DNA of 64,000 nt from an uncultured Massilia sp. Lineage in GTDB: Bacteria > Pseudomonadota > Gammaproteobacteria > Burkholderiales > Burkholderiaceae_D. Position numbers and translations under genes: made by a program. This document shows, one piece after another, positions 42,532 through 53,905 of the stretch (its first letter is position 1; every line of letters starts with the position of its first letter). The notes below the pieces were generated by a model. The model did no database searches, was not told the origin of the DNA, and was given only the letters and a program-made list of their open reading frames with translations. The DNA lies in assembly GCF_913773735.1 (NCBI RefSeq), contig NZ_CAJYEB010000003.1:124001-188000 (forward strand), read 5' to 3'.

Positions 42532-43581
42532 ATGAACGCTCTCGAATCGCAACTCGACTATCCCTTCGGCGACCAGGTCCCGCAACCGGGCGCCGCCGTC
42601 GACATCCTGCCCGGCCTGGCATGGGTGCGCATGCCGCTGCCCTTCGCCCTCGACCACATCAACCTGTGGCTGCTGGACGAGCGTGGACAGCACGGGGAGG
42701 GCTGGTCGCTGGTGGACAGCGGGGCCGGCACCGACGCCACCCGCGCCGCCTGGGAGCGACTGTTCGACGAGGTCATGGGAGGGCGGCCGCTGGCGCGCGT
42801 GTTCGCCACCCACTGCCATCCGGACCACGTGGGCCTGTCGGGCTGGCTGTGCGAGCGCTTCGGGGCGCCGTTCTGGACCAGCGCGGCCGAGTTCGCGTTC
42901 ATGCGCATGATGGCGGCCGCGTTGCCCGGCGTCGACGGGCCGGCGGCGATCCCGCATTTCCAGCGCCACGGCCTCGCCGACCCCGCGCTGCTCGCCCAGA
43001 TGGGCAGCCGCAGGAATTACTATCCGTCGCTGGTGCCCACGGTGCCGGCGGCGTACACGCGGCTGCAGGACGGCCAGCGGGTGCGCATTGGCGCCACCGC
43101 GTGGCGGGTGATCACCGGCTTCGGGCATTCGCCGGAGCACGTCTCCTTATATAGCGAGGAGTGGAAGGTGTTGCTTTCGGGCGACATGGTGTTGCCGCGC
43201 ATCTCGACCAACGTCTCGGTCTTCGCCGTCGAGCCGGAAGGCGATCCGCTGCGCCTGTACCTGGATTCGCTCGGCAGGTTCGCCGACCTGCCCGAGGACA
43301 CGCTGGTGCTGCCGGCCCACGGCAAGCCGTTCCGCGGCCTGCAAGTGCGCATCGCCCAGCTGCGCGCGCACCACGCCGCCCGCCTGGACGAGGTGCGCGC
43401 CGCCTGCGCCGTGCCGCGCTCGGCGGTTGACATTGTTCCCCTGATGTTCCGACGCCAGCTGGACGCCCACCAGCTCAGCTTCGCGATCGGCGAGGCGCTG
43501 GCCCACCTGCATTACCTCTGGCATGACGGTAGTTTGCAACGTGTAACTGGTGCCGACGGCATCGTGCGCTTTCAGTTGTAG
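42532..43581 (+). CDS. MBL-fold metallo-hydrolase (glyoxalase II-like)
   Basis: A 349-residue metallo-beta-lactamase-fold hydrolase. The metal motif FATHCHPDHVGLSGWLCERF is intact, a second ligand His lies in VITGFGHSPEHVSLY, an Asp in LLSGDMVLPR and the last His in LVLPAHGKPF. The C-terminal 90 residues are helical, as in LACTB2- or glyoxalase-II-like proteins. The MBL fold hydrolyses thioesters, lactones or phosphodiesters; the substrate is not predictable. It is divergent from liuR, and LiuR-associated MBL proteins are frequent, which favours a CoA-thioester role. ATG 42532 yields MNALESQLDYPFG. Confidence 0.85.
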   Translation: MNALESQLDYPFGDQVPQPGAAVDILPGLAWVRMPLPFALDHINLWLLDERGQHGEGWSLVDSGAGTDATRAAWERLFDEVMGGRPLARVFATHCHPDHVGLSGWLCERFGAPFWTSAAEFAFMRMMAAALPGVDGPAAIPHFQRHGLADPALLAQMGSRRNYYPSLVPTVPAAYTRLQDGQRVRIGATAWRVITGFGHSPEHVSLYSEEWKVLLSGDMVLPRISTNVSVFAVEPEGDPLRLYLDSLGRFADLPEDTLVLPAHGKPFRGLQVRIAQLRAHHAARLDEVRAACAVPRSAVDIVPLMFRRQLDAHQLSFAIGEALAHLHYLWHDGSLQRVTGADGIVRFQL

Positions 43582-43906
43582 GGAAGCAACATCATATAAA
43601 GTGCGTGGCAGTCATAGAATTAGCGACAAAAATTTCCTATAATCAATATATTGCACCGATAAATGGTATATTACGCCACCGCTTGTTGAATCGCGCCATG
43701 CAGACATGTCATTATTTCTGTAACGCAATGAAACAGCAGTGCGCGCTATCGTGCTTTTTCCTGTAGGATATTTTTCACACTTATGTTATCGAAGGCCGAA
43801 GAGGTAGGGAATTGCTGGACAGCATGTGAGAATCGATCAATACTCACATATTTGTTACTTAACGCGTTCCCAGCCGTCACATACGGTCTGATCAATGGAG
43901 CAACCG
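43582..43906. other. A+T-rich intergenic region upstream of the HTH gene
   Basis: This 325-bp gap is richer in A+T than its flanks. A TATAAT (43638-43643) and a TATATT (43667-43672) could be -10 elements, but neither has a good -35 at the right distance. No gene, repeat or RNA was recognised. Confidence 0.5.
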
Positions 43907-44350
43907 ATGACGGCCATGCATGAACCCTTAGTGCCCCCAATGAATTCGACCAACGAACGGGAAAGCTTCAGCGAACGCCTGCAGCAAGCCCTGAGAAACG
44001 CCCACTATTCGCCGGACAGCCCGACCAGGCTGGCGCGCGAATTTAACATTCGTTTCGAGGGCCGTCCGATCACGGTCCACGCCGCGCGCAAATGGCTGGT
44101 CGGCGAAGCGATCCCGACGCAGGAAAAGCTGCGCATGATCGCCCAGTGGCTCGGCGTGCCGGCGGACTGGCTGCGTTTCGGCGGTTCGGAAAACGCCGGC
44201 GCTAACGGCGACCATGCCGACGGCACGGCGCGCTTCGAATCGGCCGACGTCAAGCTGATCGCCGACCTGCAGCGCCTGGACGAGCATCACAAGCAACTGG
44301 CACGCGAGTTTATCCGCATGCTGGTGCGCATGAATCACCAGCAAAAATAA
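43907..44350 (+). CDS. small DNA-binding (XRE-like) regulator
   Basis: A 147-residue protein with a helix-turn-helix of the lambda-repressor-like type. ESFSERLQQALRNAHYSPDS starts the domain; VHAARKWLVGEAIPTQEKLR is the recognition region and MIAQWLGVPADWLRFGG ends it. A 65-residue charged tail follows (LIADLQRLDEHHKQLAREFI), possibly for dimerisation. Targets are unknown; the composition matches the chromosome. ATG 43907 is preferred because GGAG lies six bases upstream, though an ATG at 43895 is in frame. A hairpin with a T-rich tail follows the gene. Confidence 0.8.
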   Translation: MTAMHEPLVPPMNSTNERESFSERLQQALRNAHYSPDSPTRLAREFNIRFEGRPITVHAARKWLVGEAIPTQEKLRMIAQWLGVPADWLRFGGSENAGANGDHADGTARFESADVKLIADLQRLDEHHKQLAREFIRMLVRMNHQQK

Positions 44351-44386
44351 GCGCGCCTGCCGGGCTGGATCGCACAGCCCGCCACG

Positions 44387-44432
44387 ATGGCCAGCAACCC
44401 GGCGGCTTCGCCCGGGCGGCTGGCCATTTCAT
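44387..44432 (+). terminator. rho-independent-type terminator after the HTH gene
   Basis: ATGGCCAGC (44387-44395) pairs with GCTGGCCAT (44419-44427), with further pairing inside the 23-nt loop. TTCATTTT follows. It lies 36 bp after the HTH stop codon and is oriented to end that transcript. Confidence 0.65.
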
Positions 44433-44590
44433 TTTCTGCCGCAGAGCAATTTTTTATCCAAACGAACGGCACAAACGGCCGAGTCTCGCGCATAATCGGG
44501 AACGGCAGCGGGAATGTTGCCGTGCAGCGCGCCGTACTTTTCCGCCAGCCCCCAGCCAGTGTTATCGGTCAATAAGGATGCAGTCGCCTC

Positions 44591-44764
44591 ATGATTAATA
44601 ACTACAGCAACACCGCGCAGTTGAAGGACCTCATGACCGTGCCACCGATGACGGCGGCGCAGCACGCAGAAATCATGCGCAAGCGAAACGAGCAGCGCAG
44701 GAAGATCGAAGACGCACGCGAACAACGCCAGGCTGAACGGGATCCCTACCGGGAACGCGGCTAG
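44591..44764 (+). CDS. 57-residue charged hypothetical protein
   Basis: A small complete reading frame coding MINNYSNTAQLKDLMTVPPM, then a strongly charged helix rich in Arg, Glu and Gln (HAEIMRKRNEQRRKIEDARE) and ending DPYRERG. The amphipathic, low-hydrophobicity helix resembles small cytosolic adaptor or nucleic-acid-binding proteins. An AAGGA lies 13 bases upstream, somewhat far. No family recognised. It sits alone between the terminator above and convergent ubiX. Confidence 0.5.
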   Translation: MINNYSNTAQLKDLMTVPPMTAAQHAEIMRKRNEQRRKIEDAREQRQAERDPYRERG

Positions 44765-44843
44765 GCCGGCCGCAGCAGCAGCAGCGGCCATCGCGCCGCC
44801 TCCCCGGCACAGGTCGGGGATGCCTCGTCGGGCGGCGCGACGC

Positions 44844-45431
44844 TCACGCTTCCTTCATGCCGCCCCAGCGCGGGGCGAGCGCATTCTCCACACCCAGCAG
44901 GTCCATGACGCGCGCGACCGTGTGGTCGACCATCTCGTCGATGGTGGCGGGACGGTGGTAGAAGCTGGGCAGCGGGGGAAAGACGATGCCGCCCATCTCG
45001 GTGACGGCGGTCATGTTGCGCAGGTGCGCCAGGTTGAACGGCGTCTCGCGCACCATCAGCACGAGGCGGCGCCTCTCCTTCAGCACCACGTCGGCGGCGC
45101 GCGTGACGAGGTTGTCCGACAGGCCGTGCGCGACGGCGCCCAGGGTCTTCATCGAGCAGGGCGCGATGACCATGCCGGCGGTGGGGAACGAACCGCTGGC
45201 GATCGATGCGCCGATGTCGCGGTTGCGGTGCACCACGTGGGCGAGCGCCTCGACGTCGCGCCGTTGCAGGCCGGTTTCCTGGTGCAGGGTGAGGGTGGCG
45301 GCGTCGGACACCACGAGGTGGGTCTCGACGCCGGGACTGGCGCCCAGCCTCTGCAGCAGCCGCACGCCGTAGACCGCGCCGGTCGCGCCGGTGATGGCGA
45401 CGACGATCCGGCGTGGCGCAGACTCAGTCAT
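44844..45431 (-). CDS. ubiX: flavin prenyltransferase
   Basis: A 195-residue UbiX protein. It makes prenylated FMN, the cofactor of UbiD-type decarboxylases, including the ubiquinone pathway enzyme. [20 protein letters not shown] binds flavin; [20 protein letters not shown] and [20 protein letters not shown] hold the prenyl-phosphate site residues. [20 protein letters not shown] is the C-terminal signature. The start codon overlaps the end of grxD by 8 bp, so the genes are co-transcribed; this pairing seems incidental. Confidence 0.94.
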   Translation of the reverse strand: MTESAPRRIVVAITGATGAVYGVRLLQRLGASPGVETHLVVSDAATLTLHQETGLQRRDVEALAHVVHRNRDIGASIASGSFPTAGMVIAPCSMKTLGAVAHGLSDNLVTRAADVVLKERRRLVLMVRETPFNLAHLRNMTAVTEMGGIVFPPLPSFYHRPATIDEMVDHTVARVMDLLGVENALAPRWGGMKEA

Positions 45432-45741
45432 TCTTCTTGAACATCGCTTGCAGCTCGCCCGACTCGTACATCTCGGTCATGATGTCCGAGCCGCCGACGA
45501 ACTCGCCGTTCACGTACAGCTGCGGGATGGTCGGCCAGTTCGAGTATTCCTTGATGCCCTGGCGTACTTCCGCATCGTCCAGCACGTTGACGGTGGCGAT
45601 GTTGTCGACACCGCAGGCCTTCAGGATTTGGATCGCGCGACCCGAAAAGCCGCATTGCGGGAACTGGGCGGTGCCCTTCATGAACAGCACGACGGGCGTG
45701 TTGGTCACGGTTTCTTTGATCCAGGTTTGTACGTCGCTCAT
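45424..45741 (-). CDS. grxD: monothiol glutaredoxin (Grx4-type)
   Basis: A 105-residue monothiol glutaredoxin. The active-site motif CGFS is in [18 protein letters not shown], followed by [20 protein letters not shown], which binds glutathione. Such proteins carry and hand on [2Fe-2S] clusters in the cytoplasm. The ATG at 45741 gives [12 protein letters not shown]. It is the first gene of a two-gene unit with ubiX. Confidence 0.95.
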   Translation of the reverse strand: MSDVQTWIKETVTNTPVVLFMKGTAQFPQCGFSGRAIQILKACGVDNIATVNVLDDAEVRQGIKEYSNWPTIPQLYVNGEFVGGSDIMTEMYESGELQAMFKKND

Positions 45742-45912
45742 GGTGTGTCGCCTCAGGGGAAAAGTCGTCGATGGCGGCATTTTATAAGAAAACCGCACGG
45801 CGGGTGCGTGGCCATGCCGGCCGCCGTCGCCGGAAAAAGGCAATATGTCAAGGCTGGCAACGGTGCGCGATGCGGTATGATCGCGCGGACCGTCACTCAC
45901 CTGGATATCGTC

Positions 45913-46200
45913 ATGCAACAGCGCCCGCCCGGCACGCCTTCGCCCGGTTTCAACTTCGCCATTGCCGCCGTGCTCGGCCTGACCGGCACCGCCGACCTGG
46001 CCTACGGCATCATGCACATGGCGTTCGGCCACCTGCTGACCGGCCTGGGCGCCACCGCCTACGCGGTCCTGCTGGTGCGCGAAGGCCTGCACATCCGCCG
46101 CACCGGCCAGCGCGCGCTGGCGCCCAGGCGCATGGCGCAGGCGGGGTTCGCGTGCCTGGCCGTGTTCCTGCTGGGGATCCTCCTCAAGGGATGGGGTTGA
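45913..46200 (+). CDS. 95-residue membrane protein of unknown function
   Basis: A small protein with two or three predicted spans: [20 protein letters not shown], then [19 protein letters not shown] and [20 protein letters not shown] basic loop ([15 protein letters not shown]) lies between the last two and should be cytoplasmic. No family recognised. ATG 45913 gives [12 protein letters not shown]; a distinct ribosome site is not obvious. It stands alone between divergent grxD and convergent GNAT genes. Confidence 0.6.
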   Translation: MQQRPPGTPSPGFNFAIAAVLGLTGTADLAYGIMHMAFGHLLTGLGATAYAVLLVREGLHIRRTGQRALAPRRMAQAGFACLAVFLLGILLKGWG

Positions 46201-46249
46201 ACGCAAGTCCGGCGCCCGCCGGACATGCGACGGCGGCATGGCGCGGGCG

Positions 46250-46699
46250 TCACCCCACCCGCTTGCCCAGGCAGATCGATACCTCGCGCCCCGCATACCT
46301 GCCGTAGGCATCGATCGGCGCGTAGCCATGGCGCAGGTAGAAGCCGACCGCGCGCGCGTTGACCCTGCGCGTGGACAGCCGGATCTCGCGATAGCCCAGC
46401 GTCACCGCCTGCGCTTCCAGCGCCGCCAGCAGCGCGCGACCGGCGCCGCTGCCCGGGCGCGCGTACATGCGCTTGAGTTCCGCCACGCCCGGCGCCAGCG
46501 GCCGCAGCGCGCCGCAGCCGCATGGCTGGCCGTCCGCTGCGCGCGCCACCAGGAAGGCGGCGCCGGCGCCGCGCACGTCGGCCGCGTCGAACGACGAGGC
46601 CCCGCTGTCGCCCGTGATCGCCGCCAGCGCCGCGTCGAGTTCGGCGACCAGCGCGCGCGCTTCCAGGCCGCCCGGATCGGCGGCGGCGCAGGCGATCAT
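46250..46699 (-). CDS. GNAT-family N-acetyltransferase
   Basis: A 149-residue GNAT enzyme. [20 protein letters not shown] contains the acetyl-CoA pyrophosphate loop, and [20 protein letters not shown] with [13 protein letters not shown] forms the C-terminal part typical of this fold. The acceptor is unknown. It begins 4 bp after the tex stop codon on the same strand and is probably co-transcribed with tex. Confidence 0.87.
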   Translation of the reverse strand: MIACAAADPGGLEARALVAELDAALAAITGDSGASSFDAADVRGAGAAFLVARAADGQPCGCGALRPLAPGVAELKRMYARPGSGAGRALLAALEAQAVTLGYREIRLSTRRVNARAVGFYLRHGYAPIDAYGRYAGREVSICLGKRVG

Positions 46700-46703
46700 G
46701 CGC

Positions 46704-49073
<2,370 letters not shown>

Positions 49074-49170
49074 TGCGTTTTCGTGGATCGTGAGTCGAGC
49101 GGCAATGATACGCAAACGCGCGCATTGCGCCAGTCTTGACAGCGATCCCGCGTCCTGCCCCGCGACGGCC

Positions 49171-50244
49171 TCACTCCACGGCGCGCCACCAGGCCGTGCC
49201 CGGCTGCGGCCGGCGCAGGTCGAGCGGCTCGCCCATCTCCGGCGTCGCCATCGCCACGCCGCGCGCCTGCGCCAGCGCCGCGATGCGCTCGAACGGTTCC
49301 TGCCAGCGGTGCATGCCCAGGTCGAAGGTGCCGTTATGGATCGGCACCAGGTGCTTGCCGCCCAGGTCGAGGAAGGCCTGCAGCGTCTGTTCCGGCTGCA
49401 TGTGCACGTCCGGCCACAGCTTGTCGTAGGCGCCCGTCTCCAGCAGCGCCACGTCGAACGGGCCGTACTTGGCGCCGATCTCGCCAAAGCCCTTGAAATA
49501 ACCGGTGTCGCCGCTGAAGAACAGGCGCAGGCCGTCGTGCAGCACGACCCAGGACGCCCACAGCGTCGCGTTGCCATCCAGCGGCGTGCGGCCCGAGAAG
49601 TGCTGGGCCGGCGTGGCCACGAAGCGCACGCCGTCGATCGTCGTGCCCTCCCACCAGTCGAATTCCTGCACCCTGGCCGCGTCGACGCCCCAGTCCACCA
49701 GGCGCCTGCCCACGCCCAGCGGCGCCAGGAAGTGCGCGGTCTTGCCGGCCAGCGCCAGGATCGCCGCATGGTCGAGGTGGTCGTAATGGTCGTGCGACAG
49801 GATCACCGCCTTGATCGGCGGCAGTTCCTCGATGCCGATCGGCGGCGCATGGAAACGCGCCGGCCCGGCCCACTGCACGGGCGAGGCGCGCCGCGAGAAC
49901 ACCGGATCGGTGAGGTAGAACTCGCCGCCCAGCTTGAGCAGCATGGTCGAGTGGCCGAGGCGGTACAGGGTCTGGTCCGGCGCCGCCAGCAGCGCCGCGC
50001 GGCTCAAGGGCCGCACCGGGATGGCGGCGGACGGTACCGTGCCGGCCGGCTTGTCGAACATGGCCTTCCACCACAGGCGCGCCATGTCGCCCAGGCCGAG
50101 CTTGCTCATGGGGACCGGATTGCGGAACTTCCCGTCGTGGAACTGGGAAGACGTGTCGAACGAGGAGGGCGGCGTCGACGCCAGCGTGCGGAAAGTCATG
50201 ATGAGCAGGGTCCCGAAAAGGATGGCAATGAGCAAGATGCGCAT
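49171..50244 (-). CDS. MBL-fold hydrolase, NAPE-PLD/UlaG-like (COG2220)
   Basis: A 357-residue metallo-beta-lactamase-fold protein. A hydrophobic N-terminus ([20 protein letters not shown]) suggests a membrane anchor or signal. [20 protein letters not shown] and [18 protein letters not shown] are the metal-binding signatures of the COG2220 group, with more ligands in [22 protein letters not shown] and [12 protein letters not shown]. Relatives include N-acyl-phosphatidylethanolamine phospholipase D and bacterial L-ascorbate 6-phosphate lactonase. It is divergent from a TetR gene with a palindrome between them, so it is probably inducible. The substrate is unknown. Confidence 0.88.
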   Translation of the reverse strand: MRILLIAILFGTLLIMTFRTLASTPPSSFDTSSQFHDGKFRNPVPMSKLGLGDMARLWWKAMFDKPAGTVPSAAIPVRPLSRAALLAAPDQTLYRLGHSTMLLKLGGEFYLTDPVFSRRASPVQWAGPARFHAPPIGIEELPPIKAVILSHDHYDHLDHAAILALAGKTAHFLAPLGVGRRLVDWGVDAARVQEFDWWEGTTIDGVRFVATPAQHFSGRTPLDGNATLWASWVVLHDGLRLFFSGDTGYFKGFGEIGAKYGPFDVALLETGAYDKLWPDVHMQPEQTLQAFLDLGGKHLVPIHNGTFDLGMHRWQEPFERIAALAQARGVAMATPEMGEPLDLRRPQPGTAWWRAVE

Positions 50245-50267
50245 AAAACATGGAAATACGATAAATG

Positions 50268-50283
50268 TACACTGCACAGTGTA
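50268..50283. promoter_or_regulatory. operator-like palindrome in the MBL/TetR gap
   Basis: TACACTG and CAGTGTA flank CA, 24 bp from the MBL start and 45 bp from the TetR start. The symmetry and position match a TetR operator controlling both genes. Confidence 0.65.
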
Positions 50284-50328
50284 GTTTTTCCCCATGAAGA
50301 AGTAAACCGGTGAGTGTAAAATTATCGG

Positions 50329-50943
50329 ATGAACGCACCAGCCCGCCTTACGGACCGCAAGCGCGTGGCCATCCTCGCCGCCGCGGCCGACCAGTTCCGC
50401 GCGCACGGCTACGAAGCGAGCAGCGTGGACAGCATCGCCGCCGCCGCCGGGGTGTCCAAGCGCACCGTCTACAACCATTTCCCGAGCAAGGAAGACCTGT
50501 TCGCGGAAACCATCGTCCAGCTGTTCCAGAGCAGCACGGATACGCTCGACTACGCCTACCGCCGCGACGTCGGCCTGCGCGAGCAACTCGCCGAGCTGCT
50601 GGCGCTGAAGCTGCGCACGCTGGCCGACCCGGATTTCATCGGGCTGGCGCGGGTGGCGGTTTCCGAGGCCATCCACGCCCCCGAGCGCGCGCGGCCGGTG
50701 TTCGCGCGCCTGGGCGAGCGCGAGGAGGGCGTGACGGCCTGGGTGCGCGCGGCCCAGGCCGACGGCCGCCTCAAGCCCGGCGATCCGGCGTTCGCCGCCA
50801 CGCTGCTGCAGGGGCAGTTGAAGACCTTCGCGTTCTGGCCCCAGGTGACGATGGGCGCGCCCGCGCCCACCGAGGCCGAGCGGGCGCGGATCGTCGATGC
50901 GGCGGTGGCCATGTTCCTGGCGTATTTCGCCGTTACGCCCTGA
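50329..50943 (+). CDS. TetR-family regulator
   Basis: A 204-residue TetR repressor. KRVAILAAAADQFRAHGYEA and VDSIAAAAGVSKRTVYNHFP form the helix-turn-helix (residues 10-55). The C-terminal domain resembles the AefR-like group (LREQLAELLALKLRTLADPD). It probably represses itself and the divergent MBL hydrolase through the palindrome at 50268. Its effector is unknown. Confidence 0.9.
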   Translation: MNAPARLTDRKRVAILAAAADQFRAHGYEASSVDSIAAAAGVSKRTVYNHFPSKEDLFAETIVQLFQSSTDTLDYAYRRDVGLREQLAELLALKLRTLADPDFIGLARVAVSEAIHAPERARPVFARLGEREEGVTAWVRAAQADGRLKPGDPAFAATLLQGQLKTFAFWPQVTMGAPAPTEAERARIVDAAVAMFLAYFAVTP

Positions 50944-51039
50944 CGCAGCTCGCCGCGCCGTCGTCCCGGGGCCGGACCGTCCGGCAGCGCCGCGGCGCCT
51001 GGACGGCGGACCCCGTCCTTGGTGCCGGCGCCGCGCGGC

Positions 51040-51744
51040 TCATCCGAGCTCCAGCAGCACGATCTCCGTATCCTCCAGCGCGGCGATGGCCAGCACGGCT
51101 TCGCCGGCGATGCCGGCCCCGTCGCGCGGCGCCAGTGCGACGCCGTTGACGGTGGCGCGTCCGGCCGTCGAGACCAGGTAGGCGCGCAGGCCCGGCGCCA
51201 GGCGGTGTGCGATGGTCTGGCCGGCGCGCAGGGTGGCGCCGAGCAGGCGCGCGTCGGCGTCGATCGCCAGCGCGCCCCGTTCGACGTCGCGGGCATCGCC
51301 GCTGGCCAGTACCGTCAGCCGGCCGGCGCGCTGGTGGCGCGGGAAGCGCCGGGTGCGCCAGGACGGGGCGCCGCCCGTCGCGCGCGGCCGTAGCCAGATC
51401 TGGTACAGCGCGGTGTCCACGTCTTCGGCATTGAATTCGGCGTGGCGGATGCCGCTGCCGGCGCTCATCGCCTGGACGTCGCCGGCGGCCACCGTGGCGC
51501 GGTTGCCGAGGCTGTCCTCGTGGGTGATGGCGCCGCGGCGCACGTAGGTCAGGATCTCGACGTCCTGGTGGCGGTGCATCGGAAAGCCGGAGCGCGGCGC
51601 GAATTCGTCGTCGTTCCAGGCGCGCAGCGGGCCGATGGCGCCGTGCGCGGGGTGGCCCAGGCCGTGGATGGCGACGTGCAGGCGCGCCTTCAGCCAGCCG
51701 AGGTCGTTGCCGCCGAGGGCGGCGTAGGGGCGGTGGTCGATCAT
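51040..51744 (-). CDS. pirin-family protein
   Basis: A 234-residue bicupin. The metal site lies in GFPMHRHQDVEILTYVRRGA and SAGSGIRHAEFNAED. The second cupin is degenerate (LGATLRAGQTIAHRLAPGLR). Some pirins have quercetin 2,3-dioxygenase activity; others are regulatory or redox-sensing. It lies 48 bp downstream of the SDR gene at 51793 on the same strand and is presumably co-transcribed. Induction by the divergent LysR is possible. Confidence 0.9.
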   Translation of the reverse strand: MIDHRPYAALGGNDLGWLKARLHVAIHGLGHPAHGAIGPLRAWNDDEFAPRSGFPMHRHQDVEILTYVRRGAITHEDSLGNRATVAAGDVQAMSAGSGIRHAEFNAEDVDTALYQIWLRPRATGGAPSWRTRRFPRHQRAGRLTVLASGDARDVERGALAIDADARLLGATLRAGQTIAHRLAPGLRAYLVSTAGRATVNGVALAPRDGAGIAGEAVLAIAALEDTEIVLLELG

Positions 51745-51792
51745 GGTGGTCTCCCGGCCGCGTCCGCGCGATGGGACGCGGCGTGTCGTGGG

Positions 51793-52548
51793 TCAGATCT
51801 GGGCCTGGCCGCCGTCGACGAACAGTTCGATGCCGTTGACGAAGCTGGCGTCATCGGAAGCCAGGAACACCGCCGCCTTGGCGATCTCGTCCGGGTCGCC
51901 GACGCGGCCCAGCGGGATCTGCGCCGCCAGGTAGTCGACCAGGCCCTGCTGGGCGGCGGCGTCGTTGCCGGCCAGTTCCACCAGGCCCGGCGTGCGGGTG
52001 GCGCCCGGGGCGATGGTGTTGACGCGGATGCCGCGGTCCTTCAGGTCGAGGATCCAGTTGCGGGCGAAGGCGCGCACGGCGGCCTTGCTGGCGGCGTAGA
52101 CGCTGAAGGCCGGGGTGCCGCTGCTGGCGGCGGTCGAGCCGGTCAGGATCACCGAGGCGCCGTTGGCCAGCAGCGGCAGCGCCTTCTGCACGGTGAACAG
52201 CGTGCCCTTCACGTTGCGCTCGAAGGTGTCGTCGAACTGTTCCTCGGTGATCTCGCCCAGCGGCAGCATCGAGCCGCCGCCGGCATTCACGTAGACGACG
52301 TCGAGGCGGCCGAAGCGCTCGCGGATCTGGGCGTACAGGCCGTCCAGGGCGGACAGGTCGGCGGAATCGACGCGCAGGCCGAGCGCGTCGTGGCCGATGG
52401 CCTGCACGGCGGCGTCCAGTTCGGCCTGGCGGCGGCCGGTGACGATCACCTGCGCGCCTTCGAGGGCGAAGCGCTTGGCGGCGGCCAGGCCGATGCCGCT
52501 GGTGGCGCCGGTGATGAGGGCGATCTTGTTGTCGAGTTTGCGGGTCAT
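51793..52548 (-). CDS. short-chain dehydrogenase/reductase, divergent from a LysR gene
   Basis: A 251-residue classical [23 protein letters not shown] binds the cofactor, [11 protein letters not shown] suggests NADP, and [20 protein letters not shown] is the NNAG-type motif in a YVNAG form. Ser in [14 protein letters not shown] and YAASK make the active site; [12 protein letters not shown] and [12 protein letters not shown] close the fold. The closest reputed relatives are quinone or glucose-type reductases. It is followed by a pirin gene and is divergent from the LysR gene at 52779 across 230 bp, an inducible detoxification layout. Confidence 0.9.
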   Translation of the reverse strand: MTRKLDNKIALITGATSGIGLAAAKRFALEGAQVIVTGRRQAELDAAVQAIGHDALGLRVDSADLSALDGLYAQIRERFGRLDVVYVNAGGGSMLPLGEITEEQFDDTFERNVKGTLFTVQKALPLLANGASVILTGSTAASSGTPAFSVYAASKAAVRAFARNWILDLKDRGIRVNTIAPGATRTPGLVELAGNDAAAQQGLVDYLAAQIPLGRVGDPDEIAKAAVFLASDDASFVNGIELFVDGGQAQI

Positions 52549-52778
52549 GATGGGCTCCTTGGTAAGTGGTCGGTGCGGTTGGCGGGGCGTTGTGCAGTCC
52601 CGATGTGAAGCATCGTACCGAGGAAGCCGTCGCATTAAAATAGCATTGATCGCAAACTATCTTTGCAAATTTGTAGGGTATGCGCCATCGCCCCGGCCAT
52701 CGGCCCGGTATCGTGAAACGTGCGGATGGCTTACCATGTCGGGTCCTGCCGTTCATGCATGACAAGACAAAGGGAGAC

Positions 52779-53696
52779 ATGTCGACACTGCCCGACTTCG
52801 AAGGACTGGCGATGTTCGCCAAGGTGGCCGAGGAGCGTTCGTTCGCGGCGGCCGCGCGCGCGCTCGGCGTGTCGGTGGCGACGGTGTCGCGCGCCGTCGC
52901 CCGGCTCGAGGAGCGCCTCGGCGCGCGCATGCTCAACCGCACATCGCGCCAGCTGGCGCTGACGGAGTTCGGCCGCACCGTCGCCGACAGCGCGCTGCGC
53001 GTGCTGCACGAAGCCGAGCAGGTCGAGGGCGCCGCGCGCGAACTGTCGGCGCGCCCGCGCGGCCTGGTGCGCCTGGCCGTGCCGATGTCCTTCGGGATGC
53101 GCTGGGTGGCGCCGCTGCTGCCGGCGTTCTTCCGGGAGTACCCGGACGTGTCGGTCGACCTGTACCTGAGCGACGCCACGGTCGACCTGGTCGGCCAGGG
53201 CTTCGACGCCGCGCTGCGCATCGCCGTGCTGCCCGACTCCTCGCTGGTGGCGAAAAAGCTGTGCCCGGTCGCCCAGGTCCTCGTGGCGGCGCCCGCCTAC
53301 CTGGAGCGCTTCGGCACGCCACGCCATCCTGCCGACCTGGACGACCATGCCTGCCTGGGCTATTGCCATCGCTCCCGCATCGATACCTGGCGCTTCACGC
53401 GCGCGGGCGAGACGATCGACGTCAAGCCGTCCGGGCCGCTGCGCGTGACGAATGCCGACGCGCTGCTGCCGACCGTGCTGGCGGGCATGGCGATCGCCGA
53501 GTTCCCGGAATTCATCGCCGCCGAGTACGTGCGCGACGGTCGCCTGGCGACGATCCTGGACGACTGGGCGATGGCGCGCGGCGGCCTGTACTTCGTCACG
53601 CCGTCGGCGCGCACGCGGCCGGCCAAGGTCGAGGCGCTGGCCGAATTCTTCGCGCGCCACCTGGCCGCGCCGGACTGGCGCCTGGTGACGCGGTGA
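52779..53696 (+). CDS. LysR-family regulator divergent from SDR-pirin
   Basis: A 305-residue LysR protein of the CrgA-like group. LAMFAKVAEERSFAAAARAL and VSVATVSRAVARLEERLGAR give the winged helix; LVRLAVPMSFGMRWVAPLLP opens the effector domain. GGGAG lies upstream of ATG 52779, which is chosen over earlier in-frame ATGs. It probably controls the SDR-pirin pair across the 230-bp gap. Confidence 0.89.
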   Translation: MSTLPDFEGLAMFAKVAEERSFAAAARALGVSVATVSRAVARLEERLGARMLNRTSRQLALTEFGRTVADSALRVLHEAEQVEGAARELSARPRGLVRLAVPMSFGMRWVAPLLPAFFREYPDVSVDLYLSDATVDLVGQGFDAALRIAVLPDSSLVAKKLCPVAQVLVAAPAYLERFGTPRHPADLDDHACLGYCHRSRIDTWRFTRAGETIDVKPSGPLRVTNADALLPTVLAGMAIAEFPEFIAAEYVRDGRLATILDDWAMARGGLYFVTPSARTRPAKVEALAEFFARHLAAPDWRLVTR

Positions 53697-53905
53697 GGCG
53701 GGCACCCGGCAAAGCGTCTTTCCCGAGGGGGGCGATGCGAAAAATGCCGCGCCGGGGGCTGGCAAAGACGCCCGCTAGCGTGTAACTTCTACTCCTTTCG
53801 GCCCGTAAAGTTTTCACTGCTACGTGCGATTCCGAACAAAACAGTAGGGGTCGCATGGCGGATAATAGGAATTGTTGTTTTTTCAAATTCGGACTCGTGA
53901 GACCC

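Noticed and set aside
44429..44791. minus-strand 120-codon frame opposite the 57-residue gene
   Set aside because: Hydrophobic composition arises from the complement of a charged helix; its C-terminal part also runs through the terminator hairpin region.
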